In this document: piece after piece, positions 1 to 7,438 of the stretch
Layout of the letters: each line of letters begins with the position of its first letter
How positions within the stretch are numbered: the stretch's first letter is position 1
Assembly (NCBI GenBank): GCA_049645705.1
Contig: JBARUK010000027.1
Span: 124,001 to 188,000, forward strand
DNA from: JBGNFV01 sp049645705
Lineage (GTDB): Bacteria > Bacteroidota > Bacteroidia > Cytophagales > Cyclobacteriaceae
Direction: 5' to 3'
Length of the DNA: 64,000 nt
Notes under the pieces: generated by a model
Told to the model about the DNA's origin: nothing
The model's database searches: none
Seen by the model: the letters and a program-made list of their open reading frames with translations, nothing else
Program-made: the position numbers and the translations under genes

Positions 1-807
1 CTTTAGTTGCTTATTACTGTTCAGTACGCGCTCCACGAAGTTCTGCTTCGTGCCTATGTCCTGCACGTAGGGCGTATTGATAACCGTACAGGGTGTGCCG
101 CTCAGCTTGTTTGTCATCACTATATCATCGGCATCATAGTCTACACAGGCCTGCTTATACTCATTGCTAACCTGGCTTTCATGCGTAGCAATAAAGGGGC
201 TACCCATAGATATACCGCATGCGCCCAGCTTAAGCATCCTGTCCAGCCCGGCTCCCGTGCCTACCCCTCCGGCCGATATTACCGGTATACTGCAGGTTTC
301 TCTCAGGGCGGGGATCAACTCCTCTGGTGATAGCTTGCCCGCGTGGCCGCCGGCTTCATTATTTACCGCTATCAGGGCATCAGCTCCCAGGTCTTCCACC
401 CGTGCGGCATAAGATGTATCCGTTACGTCACAGAAAACCTTCACGCCCTCACGTTTACTTTCATTTATCACCTCCATCGGGCTACCGAGCGATGTAATAA
501 AATAGTCTACCCCTTCGTCTATACAGGCATGGAGCTGCTCCTGTAGTTTGAAATTCGACTTATTCACTATCAGGTTTATGCCTACCGGGCCATTATTCTC
601 AGCTTTTATCTCCTGCAGCGCCTTTTTAAGCTCCGGGATCGTGCGGTAATTCAGCGCCGGTATGGCCCCGGTAATTCCTGCCCGGCCCGCTGCCTTCACC
701 ATGGCGGCATTCGAAACCAGGAACATAGGCGCCATAATGATCGGTAGGCGAATGTCCAGCATCCTGGTCAGTTCAGTAGGTATAGCAAAGTCGTCCGGTG
801 TATTCAT
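1..807 (-). CDS. Nitronate monooxygenase family protein, 3' end beyond window
   Basis: An open frame of 269 codons runs from the ATG at 807 to the left edge without a stop, so the C-terminus is missing. The translation starts MNTPDDFAIPTELTRMLDI and has the FMN-barrel features of nitronate monooxygenase/2-nitropropane dioxygenase: PIIMAPMF near the N-terminus, NNEAGGHAG (about residues 147-155, with the expected His) and the phosphate-binding SAGGVGTG. The family oxidises alkyl nitronates with FMN and O2, but many members have unknown substrates. It is divergent from the radical SAM gene. Family call firm, substrate unknown. Confidence 0.85.
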   Translation of the reverse strand, partial: MNTPDDFAIPTELTRMLDIRLPIIMAPMFLVSNAAMVKAAGRAGITGAIPALNYRTIPELKKALQEIKAENNGPVGINLIVNKSNFKLQEQLHACIDEGVDYFITSLGSPMEVINESKREGVKVFCDVTDTSYAARVEDLGADALIAVNNEAGGHAGKLSPEELIPALRETCSIPVISAGGVGTGAGLDRMLKLGACGISMGSPFIATHESQVSNEYKQACVDYDADDIVMTNKLSGTPCTVINTPYVQDIGTKQNFVERVLNSNKQLK

Positions 808-856
808 ATCCGAAAGAGTTATATTATTGTCCGTCAATATACTACTTACGCGCGAA

Positions 857-884
857 TTGCCTATTTAACCGTCCGGTACATTTG
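857..884 (+). promoter_or_regulatory. Bacteroidota-type promoter for the radical SAM gene
   Basis: TTG at 857-859, a 17-base spacer, then TACATTTG at 877-884, matching the TAnnTTTG -7 consensus. Start of transcription would be near 890, ahead of the ATG at 917. Confidence 0.5.
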
Positions 885-916
885 GCCTTCCATCTTCCGT
901 ACCATATCTTTCCAGA

Positions 917-1948
917 GTGAAGGGCCGGATACATGACATCATCAACCTTGCGGGTAAGCTAACGCCCCGCAGGCTATGGAATGCCGTAAAGGTCCTGTAC
1001 AGCTACTACCGTTCCAGGTACGCCAGGTCACCGTACCTTTCCGGAATGCCCGTCGCCTTGTCAGTCGAACCCACTACCCACTGCAACCTGCGCTGTCCCG
1101 AATGCCCTAGCGGCCTGCGTAAGTTCAGCCGGCCCACCGGAATGCTCACCACCGGCTTGTACGAGTCAGTCATAGATGAGCTTTCGCCTGATCTGCTGTA
1201 TCTTCTGCTTTACTTCCAGGGAGAGCCTTACCTCCATCCCCAGTTTAACGAGCTGGTAAGCTATGCCCATAAAAAGGGAATATACACCGCTACCAGCACC
1301 AACGCCCACTACCTTACTGACCAGCGGTGTATGGATACGATAGAGTCGGGCCTTGACCGCCTGATCATCAGTATTGACGGGGCCACCCAGGAGAGTTATG
1401 AGTCCTACCGCATAGGAGGCTCATTGGATAAAGTACTGGAAGGGACAAAGAGACTGGTACAGTGGAAACGAAAACTGAAAAGTCGTACGCCTCACGTTAT
1501 TTTCCAGTTTTTAGTAGTGCGGCCCAATGAGCATGAGATAGAAGCTGTGAAAGAACTGGCTACAGAAGCAGGCGTAGACGAGGTCAGGTTCAAGACTGCA
1601 CAGGTATACGACCATGAGAACGGGTCGCCCCTCATTCCCACCATAGATAAGTACAGCCGCTACCGGCAGAATCCGGACGGAAAGTGGCGTATAAAAAACA
1701 AACTACTTGACCAGTGCTGGAAGATGTGGCATAGCTCCGTCGTTACCTGGGATGGTAGGGTAGTGCCCTGCTGTTTCGATAAAGATGCTACGCATGTATT
1801 CGGGAGTGTGGAAAACGGGTCCTCCTTCAGAGAAATATGGCAGTCGGAGCCTTATAATGCCTTTCGGAAAGCACTACTGACCTCGCGCAGCGAGATTGAT
1901 ATCTGCAGGAACTGTACTGAGGGAACTAAGGTCTGGGCTGCAGGCTAG
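917..1948 (+). CDS. Radical SAM protein with SPASM-like C-terminal domain
   Basis: The 343-residue protein has the radical SAM 4Fe-4S motif CNLRCPEC (Cys56, Cys60, Cys63) right after SVEPTTH, followed by a partial TIM barrel. Near the C-terminus, WDGRVVPCCFDKD and ICRNC supply extra cysteines typical of SPASM/twitch auxiliary cluster domains. Such enzymes modify peptides, sugars or small molecules using SAM-derived radicals. No precursor peptide or sugar gene lies beside it, so the substrate cannot be read from context. Its TAG overlaps the stop of the convergent small gene in a CTAG palindrome. Confidence 0.85.
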   Translation: MKGRIHDIINLAGKLTPRRLWNAVKVLYSYYRSRYARSPYLSGMPVALSVEPTTHCNLRCPECPSGLRKFSRPTGMLTTGLYESVIDELSPDLLYLLLYFQGEPYLHPQFNELVSYAHKKGIYTATSTNAHYLTDQRCMDTIESGLDRLIISIDGATQESYESYRIGGSLDKVLEGTKRLVQWKRKLKSRTPHVIFQFLVVRPNEHEIEAVKELATEAGVDEVRFKTAQVYDHENGSPLIPTIDKYSRYRQNPDGKWRIKNKLLDQCWKMWHSSVVTWDGRVVPCCFDKDATHVFGSVENGSSFREIWQSEPYNAFRKALLTSRSEIDICRNCTEGTKVWAAG

Positions 1949-2136
1949 GCGTGAGCTTTCGCCTTTTCCTGTTTCTTCATTTCTTTTTCTATGGCCTTAA
2001 AGTCTACTGCCCCGCAGCCCTTGCAGGCAGTGCCGCAGGCAGAGTCATTCTGGCCCGGTGCACTCGCAAAAAAGGTCCGCACCAGGTAGAAAAGTGCCAG
2101 ACTGAAAATGATGAATACAGCAATTTCCTGGATCAT
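1945..2136 (-). CDS. FeoB-associated Cys-rich membrane protein-like
   Basis: This 63-residue protein has one N-terminal membrane segment (IAVFIIFSLALFYLV) followed by a CGTACKGC cluster (CX3CX2C) and a charged Lys-rich tail. That is the layout of the small FeoB-associated Cys-rich membrane proteins common in Bacteroidota. No feoA or feoB is adjacent, so a link to iron uptake is inferred from family only. It lies 13 bases after the inositol-monophosphatase gene and is probably its operon partner. Confidence 0.65.
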   Translation of the reverse strand: MIQEIAVFIIFSLALFYLVRTFFASAPGQNDSACGTACKGCGAVDFKAIEKEMKKQEKAKAHA

Positions 2137-2149
2137 ATCACGTCAACGG

Positions 2150-2968
2150 TTAGCGTTGGTTCTTAGTTTCATTCTTCGGCCAGTGTGACATCACTACCGA
2201 AAGCACCTCTGCGTGCAGACCGCTTCCTGCTACAATTTCGCCTCCGAAAAGATAGTCATTTTTACCACCGAAGTCTGATACCGTACCCCCGGCTTCCTGC
2301 ACAAGCAGTATGCCCGCGGCTACATCCCAGGGCTTCAGTCCATACTCAAAAAAACCTTCAAAGCGCCCGCAGGCCGTATAAGCCAGGTCCGTGGCCGCAC
2401 TTCCTATACGGCGAAGGCCATGCGTACTGCGCATAAAGGTAGTGAGCACATCCATATACTGCGGCATATGGTCAAACTCTGCATAAGGAAAACCGGTAGC
2501 TATAAGCGAGGCAGATAACTCGGTCGCTTTCGATACTGAAACCTGCTTGCCGTTAAGCCAGGTACCTCCGCCTTTTACAGCCGAGAAACACTCATCGCCG
2601 GAAACCTCATAGACCACTCCCAGCGTGAGTTCGTTGCCATCGTGCAGCGCTATGCTTACCGCATAGGCAGGTACACCATGCACAAAGTTAGTAGTACCGT
2701 CCAGCGGATCGATGATCCAGTTCAGGCCTTCCGCATTTTTGCTGCCCGTGCCTTCTTCTGCTATAAAGCCTGCTTCCGGCAGCAAGTCCCTAAGTCCGTC
2801 CACGATCATCTTTTCAGCCGTCTTATCCACGTAGCTCACCAGGTCGTTAAAGCCTTTGTGCTCCACGTCATCCCGGTCGAAGTGCTCCCGCTCTTTACGG
2901 ATAAATGCGCCCGCCTCTTTTGCTACGGCGATTACCTTGTCGAGTATGTCCTGAGATGGTGCTTTCAT
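2150..2968 (-). CDS. Inositol monophosphatase family protein
   Basis: The 272-residue protein has the full metal-binding set of the IMPase fold: EEGTG, WIIDPLDGTTNF and, near the C-terminus, KPWDVAAG. Members hydrolyse inositol-1-phosphate or related sugar phosphates with Mg2+; some act as SuhB or as 3'-phosphoadenosine phosphatases. The intact motifs indicate an active phosphatase, but the substrate cannot be decided from sequence. One base separates it from lnt upstream, so rsmI-lnt-this gene form one transcript. Confidence 0.88.
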   Translation of the reverse strand: MKAPSQDILDKVIAVAKEAGAFIRKEREHFDRDDVEHKGFNDLVSYVDKTAEKMIVDGLRDLLPEAGFIAEEGTGSKNAEGLNWIIDPLDGTTNFVHGVPAYAVSIALHDGNELTLGVVYEVSGDECFSAVKGGGTWLNGKQVSVSKATELSASLIATGFPYAEFDHMPQYMDVLTTFMRSTHGLRRIGSAATDLAYTACGRFEGFFEYGLKPWDVAAGILLVQEAGGTVSDFGGKNDYLFGGEIVAGSGLHAEVLSVVMSHWPKNETKNQR

Positions 2969-2969
2969 A

Positions 2970-4598
2970 TTATACTACTCTCTTTTTTACAAATGCCGCA
3001 AGAATGACAAAAACCGATAACCAGGCAGCCGTTCGTGCCAGGTAGTCACCGTAGCGGCTGTAAAAGGTCAGCTCATCATTCGCCATGATCGTATCCTGTA
3101 TGACCGCCTGGGTATAGAATGCTGTAGGCTGGTGGATTATACCTCGCTGGTCGATAAAAGCACTGATGCCCGTATTGGCACTCCTCGCAATACTTCGCCT
3201 GTTTTCTATAGCACGAAGGGTGGCGTAGTGCAGGTGTTGCTTGTATCCGTCCGAATCTCCCCACCAGGCATCGTTAGTGATAATGAAGATCAGGTTAGCT
3301 CCGTTGAGGACAAATTCGCTCATAAAATCGCCGTAGATAGACTCATAACATACCGAAGGAGCCACCCCGATACTGTCCCGGTTGTAAAACACCGTTCTTT
3401 CCTTTTGCCTGCCGAAGCCTCCGCTGGTGCCTCCCAGGTCAAAAATTACTTCACTCACCACACCCAGCACCTGCGGGTAGGGCATGATCTCCACCCCCGG
3501 TACCAGTTTAGACTTATGGTAAGCCACAACTTCACTTTCATTACCTACAAAAAGCGCCGTATTAAAGACATCAAAATAAATATCTCCTTTACGCGAACGC
3601 CTGGCAGTAGGTGGGGCTTCATTCTTCCCTTTATACACTATCTGCGTGGTAACGCCCGTTACCATTGCCGTCTGAAGATGCTTGAGCCTGAATGCTTTGA
3701 TCTGCCTTATGATAGGGTCTATATTCAGTGCATCTTCACTGATCTGCTTATCTATCGCCGTTTCAGGCCAGACCAGGAAGTCCGTGTCTTCCGTAATCAT
3801 TGATGAAGACAGTGTCGTAAAGCGCTTCACTTGTTCCGGAAAAGGGATGAAGTTTGCTGTACCTACAAATTTTTCCGTATAAGGGTCAATATTTGGTTGT
3901 AGTACCACCACTTCCACCGGCTCACCCTTTTCCTGGTAGCCACTGTATATGATCAGGCTTATGCCTATAGGTAGCAGTATCCAGATAAGCGTATAGACCA
4001 GGCTCCTCCACCTGATGATGCCTTTGAAAATCGCATCACCACTGAAAAACACAAAGTAAAATGCCAGGTTGGAAAGCAAAATCCAGATAGTGCCCCCGAA
4101 CACACCTGTATACTCGTACCATTGTATCCACATCGGCTGCATGGCAAAGCCATTGCCCAGTGTAAGCCATGGCCAGCTCAGGTCCCAGTTCAGGTGTATG
4201 TATTCAAATGTGATCCAGTACAGGATAAGACCGAAGTACCCCCAGCCAGGCCCGGCGGCTCGTTTAGTGTACCTGAATAGCAACCACGGTATACACATCA
4301 GCAGGCTATTGGCCAGGATCATGGCCACCATACCTACTGCAGTGGCATAATAGACCCACCAGGTAGTGAGCAAATTGGATATGACAAAACTCAGGTAGAG
4401 GTAACCGAAGAACCTCCGGCCCCTTTTAGGCTTATCAGACCGGCTGTAGAAATCTTCCAGGGCCAGCAGAGGGGCAAAGGCTAGGAACAATAGCGGAGTC
4501 AGGGGCTTGGTAGGCCAGCCCAGCCAAAACATCAGTGAGGAGGAAAGTACCAGTACCAACGGGTACAGCTGACTATTTCTTACCTTGGACGCAAACAA
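2970..4598 (-). CDS. lnt: Apolipoprotein N-acyltransferase
   Basis: This 542-residue inner-membrane enzyme adds the third acyl chain to bacterial lipoproteins. About six N-terminal membrane segments precede a periplasmic nitrilase domain carrying the triad: Glu in FLVWPETAID, Lys in YHKSKLVPGVE, and Cys in PSVCYESIYGD. The downstream NDAWWGDSDG and RSIARSANTG blocks are typical. The start overlaps the end of rsmI by 26 bases. With lspA also in the window, lipoprotein maturation is well represented. Confidence 0.93.
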   Translation of the reverse strand: MFASKVRNSQLYPLVLVLSSSLMFWLGWPTKPLTPLLFLAFAPLLALEDFYSRSDKPKRGRRFFGYLYLSFVISNLLTTWWVYYATAVGMVAMILANSLLMCIPWLLFRYTKRAAGPGWGYFGLILYWITFEYIHLNWDLSWPWLTLGNGFAMQPMWIQWYEYTGVFGGTIWILLSNLAFYFVFFSGDAIFKGIIRWRSLVYTLIWILLPIGISLIIYSGYQEKGEPVEVVVLQPNIDPYTEKFVGTANFIPFPEQVKRFTTLSSSMITEDTDFLVWPETAIDKQISEDALNIDPIIRQIKAFRLKHLQTAMVTGVTTQIVYKGKNEAPPTARRSRKGDIYFDVFNTALFVGNESEVVAYHKSKLVPGVEIMPYPQVLGVVSEVIFDLGGTSGGFGRQKERTVFYNRDSIGVAPSVCYESIYGDFMSEFVLNGANLIFIITNDAWWGDSDGYKQHLHYATLRAIENRRSIARSANTGISAFIDQRGIIHQPTAFYTQAVIQDTIMANDELTFYSRYGDYLARTAAWLSVFVILAAFVKKRVV

Positions 4599-5253
4599 CG
4601 ATCTCTCCTTTTATAGGGTTTTCAGTAAAATATTCCACCAATTCCTGCAGTGTTCCGTTCCGCGTTTCCTCATACATCTTCGTCAGTTCGCGACTTACCG
4701 AAGCAGGTCTCTCCGGTCCGAATGCATCGGCCAGTTGCTGTAGCATTTTAAGAAGACGATGCGGGCTTTCGTAAAATACCATCGTTCGCTCTTCTTCCAG
4801 CAGATTTTTGATCCGCGTCTGGCGTCCCTTCTTATGGGGAAGAAATCCTTCGAATGTAAAACGGTCATTAGGCAGGCCGGATTTGACCAGGGCAGGAATA
4901 AATGCCACCGGACCGGGCAGGCACTCCACCCGGATACCATGCTCCAGGCAGTGGCGTACCAACAAAAACCCGGGGTCTGATATAGCAGGAGTACCCGCAT
5001 CGCTTATAAGCGCTATCTTCGTACCACCCTTCATTTGCTCTACAAAGCGACTGGCACTCTGATGTTCGTTAAATGCATGGTAGCTCTGAAGCGGCTTTTT
5101 GATCTCCAGGTGCTTCAAAAGCTTCCCGCTGGTTCGTGTATCCTCAGCCAGTATCAGGTCTACTTCGCTCAGGATACGTACGGCACGGTAGGTTATGTCC
5201 TCCAGGTTGCCGATAGGGGTGGGTACAAGATATAAAGACGTGTCCTCCTGCAT
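4573..5253 (-). CDS. rsmI: 16S rRNA (cytidine(1402)-2'-O)-methyltransferase
   Basis: The 226-residue protein has the RsmI signatures LVPTPIGNLEDIT at the N-terminus, LAEDTRTS, and the SAM-pocket block ISDAGTPAISDPG. It 2'-O-methylates C1402 in the ribosomal decoding centre. It is the first gene of the rsmI-lnt-phosphatase run. The ATG lies only a few bases after a TACATTTG -7 box, so its mRNA may have almost no leader. Confidence 0.95.
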   Translation of the reverse strand: MQEDTSLYLVPTPIGNLEDITYRAVRILSEVDLILAEDTRTSGKLLKHLEIKKPLQSYHAFNEHQSASRFVEQMKGGTKIALISDAGTPAISDPGFLLVRHCLEHGIRVECLPGPVAFIPALVKSGLPNDRFTFEGFLPHKKGRQTRIKNLLEEERTMVFYESPHRLLKMLQQLADAFGPERPASVSRELTKMYEETRNGTLQELVEYFTENPIKGEIVVCVQGKK

Positions 5254-5258
5254 CGGCT

Positions 5259-5266
5259 CAAATGTA
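5259..5266 (-). promoter_or_regulatory. -7 promoter element for rsmI
   Basis: On the minus strand TACATTTG ends five bases before the rsmI ATG. No clear TTTG -33 element is seen 17-23 bases upstream. Confidence 0.35.
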
Positions 5267-5313
5267 CGGAAAAATTATAGTTTGGCTATGTTAAAAGTTT
5301 CCGGGAGGGCTGA

Positions 5314-5550
5314 CTACTTTTTAGCTATTTTATCAATAGCATCAGCCAGTTTCCGGTCCTTATCCGTGACCTTATTTCCCGCATCGTGTGTGTTCAGCTC
5401 AAAGCTCACCGTATTATACACATTTGACCAGTTCGGATGGTGGTTCATCTTTTCGGCCACTATAGCCACGCTGGACATAAACCCGAAAGCTTCTACAAAG
5501 TCATCGAACTCAAACGTTCTCTTCAGCTTGTTATCCTCTTCTTTCCACAT
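5314..5550 (-). CDS. 4a-hydroxytetrahydrobiopterin dehydratase (PCD/DCoH family)
   Basis: This 78-residue protein keeps the pterin carbinolamine dehydratase core: the F-x-F-x-F segment (TFEFDDFVEAFGF), the catalytic EKMNHHPNW motif with paired histidines, and VSFELNTHDAG. The family dehydrates 4a-hydroxy-tetrahydropterin for recycling. Phenylalanine hydroxylase is not in this window. It is slightly shorter than usual (about 95 residues) because the N-terminus is trimmed. Confidence 0.88.
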   Translation of the reverse strand: MWKEEDNKLKRTFEFDDFVEAFGFMSSVAIVAEKMNHHPNWSNVYNTVSFELNTHDAGNKVTDKDRKLADAIDKIAKK

Positions 5551-5610
5551 ATCTCTGTTATAGTTTGGTTTGATAAACAGAGATATAACGAAGCCATAAC
5601 ACCATTGTTA

Positions 5611-6393
5611 CTACGGTTTGTAGCCTTCTACAATATACTGATAGGGCAGGCTAGCCGTATCTACCGTAACCTTATTAAACCCAGCCTGCTGTAGCTCATC
5701 CATCACCTCTTTCCAGTCTATTCGCCGTACATAAGCAGACTCCACCGGCATGTCGGCATTTTTATAATCCACGATCATGACCTTGCCCCCTTCTGCCAGC
5801 AGTTGCCGGATGTTAGAAAAATAAGAGACCCGGTTATAAAGAAAGTAGTATGTATTTACCACCAGGGCTACATCCGCCTCTCCCGGCGATAGTGCAGCGC
5901 TGGTTTCGGGTGTTTGGCGTATAGTGATCCGGTTGGCTATAGGTTCGGGTACATCCTGCTTTCGTTCTTCCAGGTACGATATAAAATCGGGGTCTATTTC
6001 CAGGGCAATGACCCTTTTGCACCACCGCGCCAGGCGAAAAGTAAAGTACCCTGTACCTGCACCTATGTCAGCTACGGTCTTATCGAATGGTGATTCGATC
6101 TTCTTGATAACAAGCTCTGGATTCTGCCACTTATTACGCTCCGGATCCTCGTACGTTTCTACAAGCAAGTCAAATTCTATACTGTCAGCCTCAGATATCG
6201 TGACAGGCTCGTCTGCTGTTTTATCCTCACTAACGGCATGGGCACTATTTCCATCTTCCGGTGGATTAAATTCTACCGCCGATGAATCTGTTTCATCCAT
6301 ATTTTCAGCTTGTTTGCTGTCCGGCAGACACGACACTAATAGCATCAAAACTATCGCGCAAATACCTGTTTTTACGTCTCGAAATAATATCAT
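5611..6393 (-). CDS. Predicted lipoprotein with class I SAM-methyltransferase fold
   Basis: The 260-residue protein begins with a short charged region and a hydrophobic stretch ending in LLVSC (Cys22), a good lipobox. An acidic low-complexity linker follows to about residue 80. A Rossmann methyltransferase domain comes next, with motif I VADIGAGTG (107-115), ALEIDPD as the acidic residue after strand 2, and EGGKVMIVDY. Family knowledge says SAM is cytosolic, so an exported enzyme is odd. Either the start is misjudged, SAM is not the ligand, or the fold has a new role. Substrate unknown. Confidence 0.7.
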   Translation of the reverse strand: MILFRDVKTGICAIVLMLLVSCLPDSKQAENMDETDSSAVEFNPPEDGNSAHAVSEDKTADEPVTISEADSIEFDLLVETYEDPERNKWQNPELVIKKIESPFDKTVADIGAGTGYFTFRLARWCKRVIALEIDPDFISYLEERKQDVPEPIANRITIRQTPETSAALSPGEADVALVVNTYYFLYNRVSYFSNIRQLLAEGGKVMIVDYKNADMPVESAYVRRIDWKEVMDELQQAGFNKVTVDTASLPYQYIVEGYKP

Positions 6394-6471
6394 AAACAGA
6401 ATAGGCAGACCAATAACCGTTGATCTTTCTCGTTTTGTAGAATATAATCGTATTAAACCAGGCGAAGTTTG

Positions 6472-6479
6472 TAAATTTG
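6472..6479 (+). promoter_or_regulatory. -7 promoter element for the TerB-like gene
   Basis: TAAATTTG, 22 bases before the ATG at 6502. No -33 TTTG at the usual distance. Confidence 0.3.
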
Positions 6480-6501
6480 TGCTGTAACCTTACCTGCAAC
6501 T

Positions 6502-6924
6502 ATGAGCCCTATCAGAGAAAACTATGACCGGATCGCCTCAACTTTTTTCAATATATACTCTCTTTTCTTAATTGATGAATCAATCAGAAATGATGTTTCA
6601 TTAAAATGTCTGGAAAAGTGGAGTATGCAGCTGGACGTTGAGACAGAAAAGTTGGAAGAAATAAAAAATAATCCAAATTACTCCCCACCTCTCAGCCGCC
6701 AGGAAGCACTGGAAAGGGTGTATGATCTGGTATATATGATCTACCTGGATGGGGTAGTAGAAGATGATGAACTACAAGTAACATCTCAGTATGCCGAAAA
6801 GCTGGGTCTTCCTCCTTCTATTGTAGGAGATTTGCTGAAGGCAATTGTTACGGCCCCTTCAGACGGTATATCCGAAGCAGAAGTACGCCACGAACTGAAA
6901 GAACTGCTGGAGGTACATTTGTAA
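6502..6924 (+). CDS. TerB-like helical protein
   Basis: I do not recognise a named gene. The 140-residue protein is predicted all-helical. Its middle part, YDLVYMIYLDGVVEDDE and QYAEKLGLP, resembles the TerB/DjlA-type helical domain in which the acidic DGVVEDDE segment is typical. The family has been linked to stress or membrane-associated complexes, but its biochemical role is unsettled. It is alone on its strand, divergent from the lipoprotein and followed by a strong bidirectional terminator. Confidence 0.55.
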   Translation: MSPIRENYDRIASTFFNIYSLFLIDESIRNDVSLKCLEKWSMQLDVETEKLEEIKNNPNYSPPLSRQEALERVYDLVYMIYLDGVVEDDELQVTSQYAEKLGLPPSIVGDLLKAIVTAPSDGISEAEVRHELKELLEVHL

Positions 6925-6949
6925 ACAAAAAAGCATTGTATTCATAAAG

Positions 6950-6977
6950 AAAAAGGCGGGATTTCCCGCCTTTTTTT
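6950..6977. terminator. Bidirectional intrinsic terminator
   Basis: GGCGGG and CCCGCC arms around a short loop, with an A-run before and a T-run after. It serves both the TerB-like gene (+) and the DUF493 gene (-), which converge here. Confidence 0.85.
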
Positions 6978-7245
6978 ATAGGGCAATAAGCCCCTCTATT
7001 CCTGTTGCCTCTTTGTATATCCGTACCACTTCCTGGCTACTGGGCATCATGACCTTTGTTGTTACACTTATATAGTTACCCTTTTTACTGGGTTTGTGTA
7101 TGCTTTCATTCTTTGGAAAAAGCGCCTCGACCTCGTTCTCTTTACCCGAAGGCACAATGAATTTGAACATATAAAGTGAAGGCCAGCTAAACTGGTCATC
7201 CAGCTTTTGCTGGAAAGCATCAAAATTGAATTCTTTCCCAGACAT
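6976..7245 (-). CDS. DUF493 family protein
   Basis: The 89-residue protein matches the small YbeD/DUF493 fold: FDWPSLYMFK-like SWPSLYMFKFIVP near residue 20, KGNYISVTTKVMMPS in the centre, and YKEATGIEGLIAL at the end. The family has a ferredoxin-like fold; an allosteric or lipoate-related role has been suggested but not settled. It is separated from the upstream PpiD-like gene by a hairpin terminator and probably has its own promoter. Confidence 0.75.
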   Translation of the reverse strand: MSGKEFNFDAFQQKLDDQFSWPSLYMFKFIVPSGKENEVEALFPKNESIHKPSKKGNYISVTTKVMMPSSQEVVRIYKEATGIEGLIAL

Positions 7246-7272
7246 ATTTATCCTTTCTCTTTTGTCTATTAC

Positions 7273-7311
7273 GCGCAGTTATCATGGTCTGAGTGTATGA
7301 CCATTCTGCGC
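7273..7311. other. Nested inverted repeat upstream of the DUF493 gene
   Basis: Outer arms GCGCA/TGCGC (7273-7277, 7307-7311) enclose inner arms ATGGTC/GACCAT (7284-7289, 7299-7304). It lies in the putative leader of the DUF493 gene. Function unknown; it could be an operator or a leader structure. Confidence 0.4.
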
Positions 7312-7386
7312 ATTGCATTAAAGTAAACAAGCAGCTAAATTTTTTAATTCCACTGACGGTAATGCTCAGTAATGCTGCCTTAAAGC

Positions 7387-7416
7387 AACGAAAGCTGCCA
7401 TTTGGCAGCTTTCGTT
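7387..7416 (-). terminator. Hairpin downstream of the PpiD-like gene
   Basis: A perfect 14-base-pair inverted repeat (AACGAAAGCTGCCA and its complement) with a 2-base loop, 22 bases past the stop. The T-tract on the minus strand is weak, so it may act as an RNA end-stabiliser as well as a terminator. Confidence 0.6.
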
Positions 7417-7438
7417 ATATAATCGTGTTCTGATCTTA

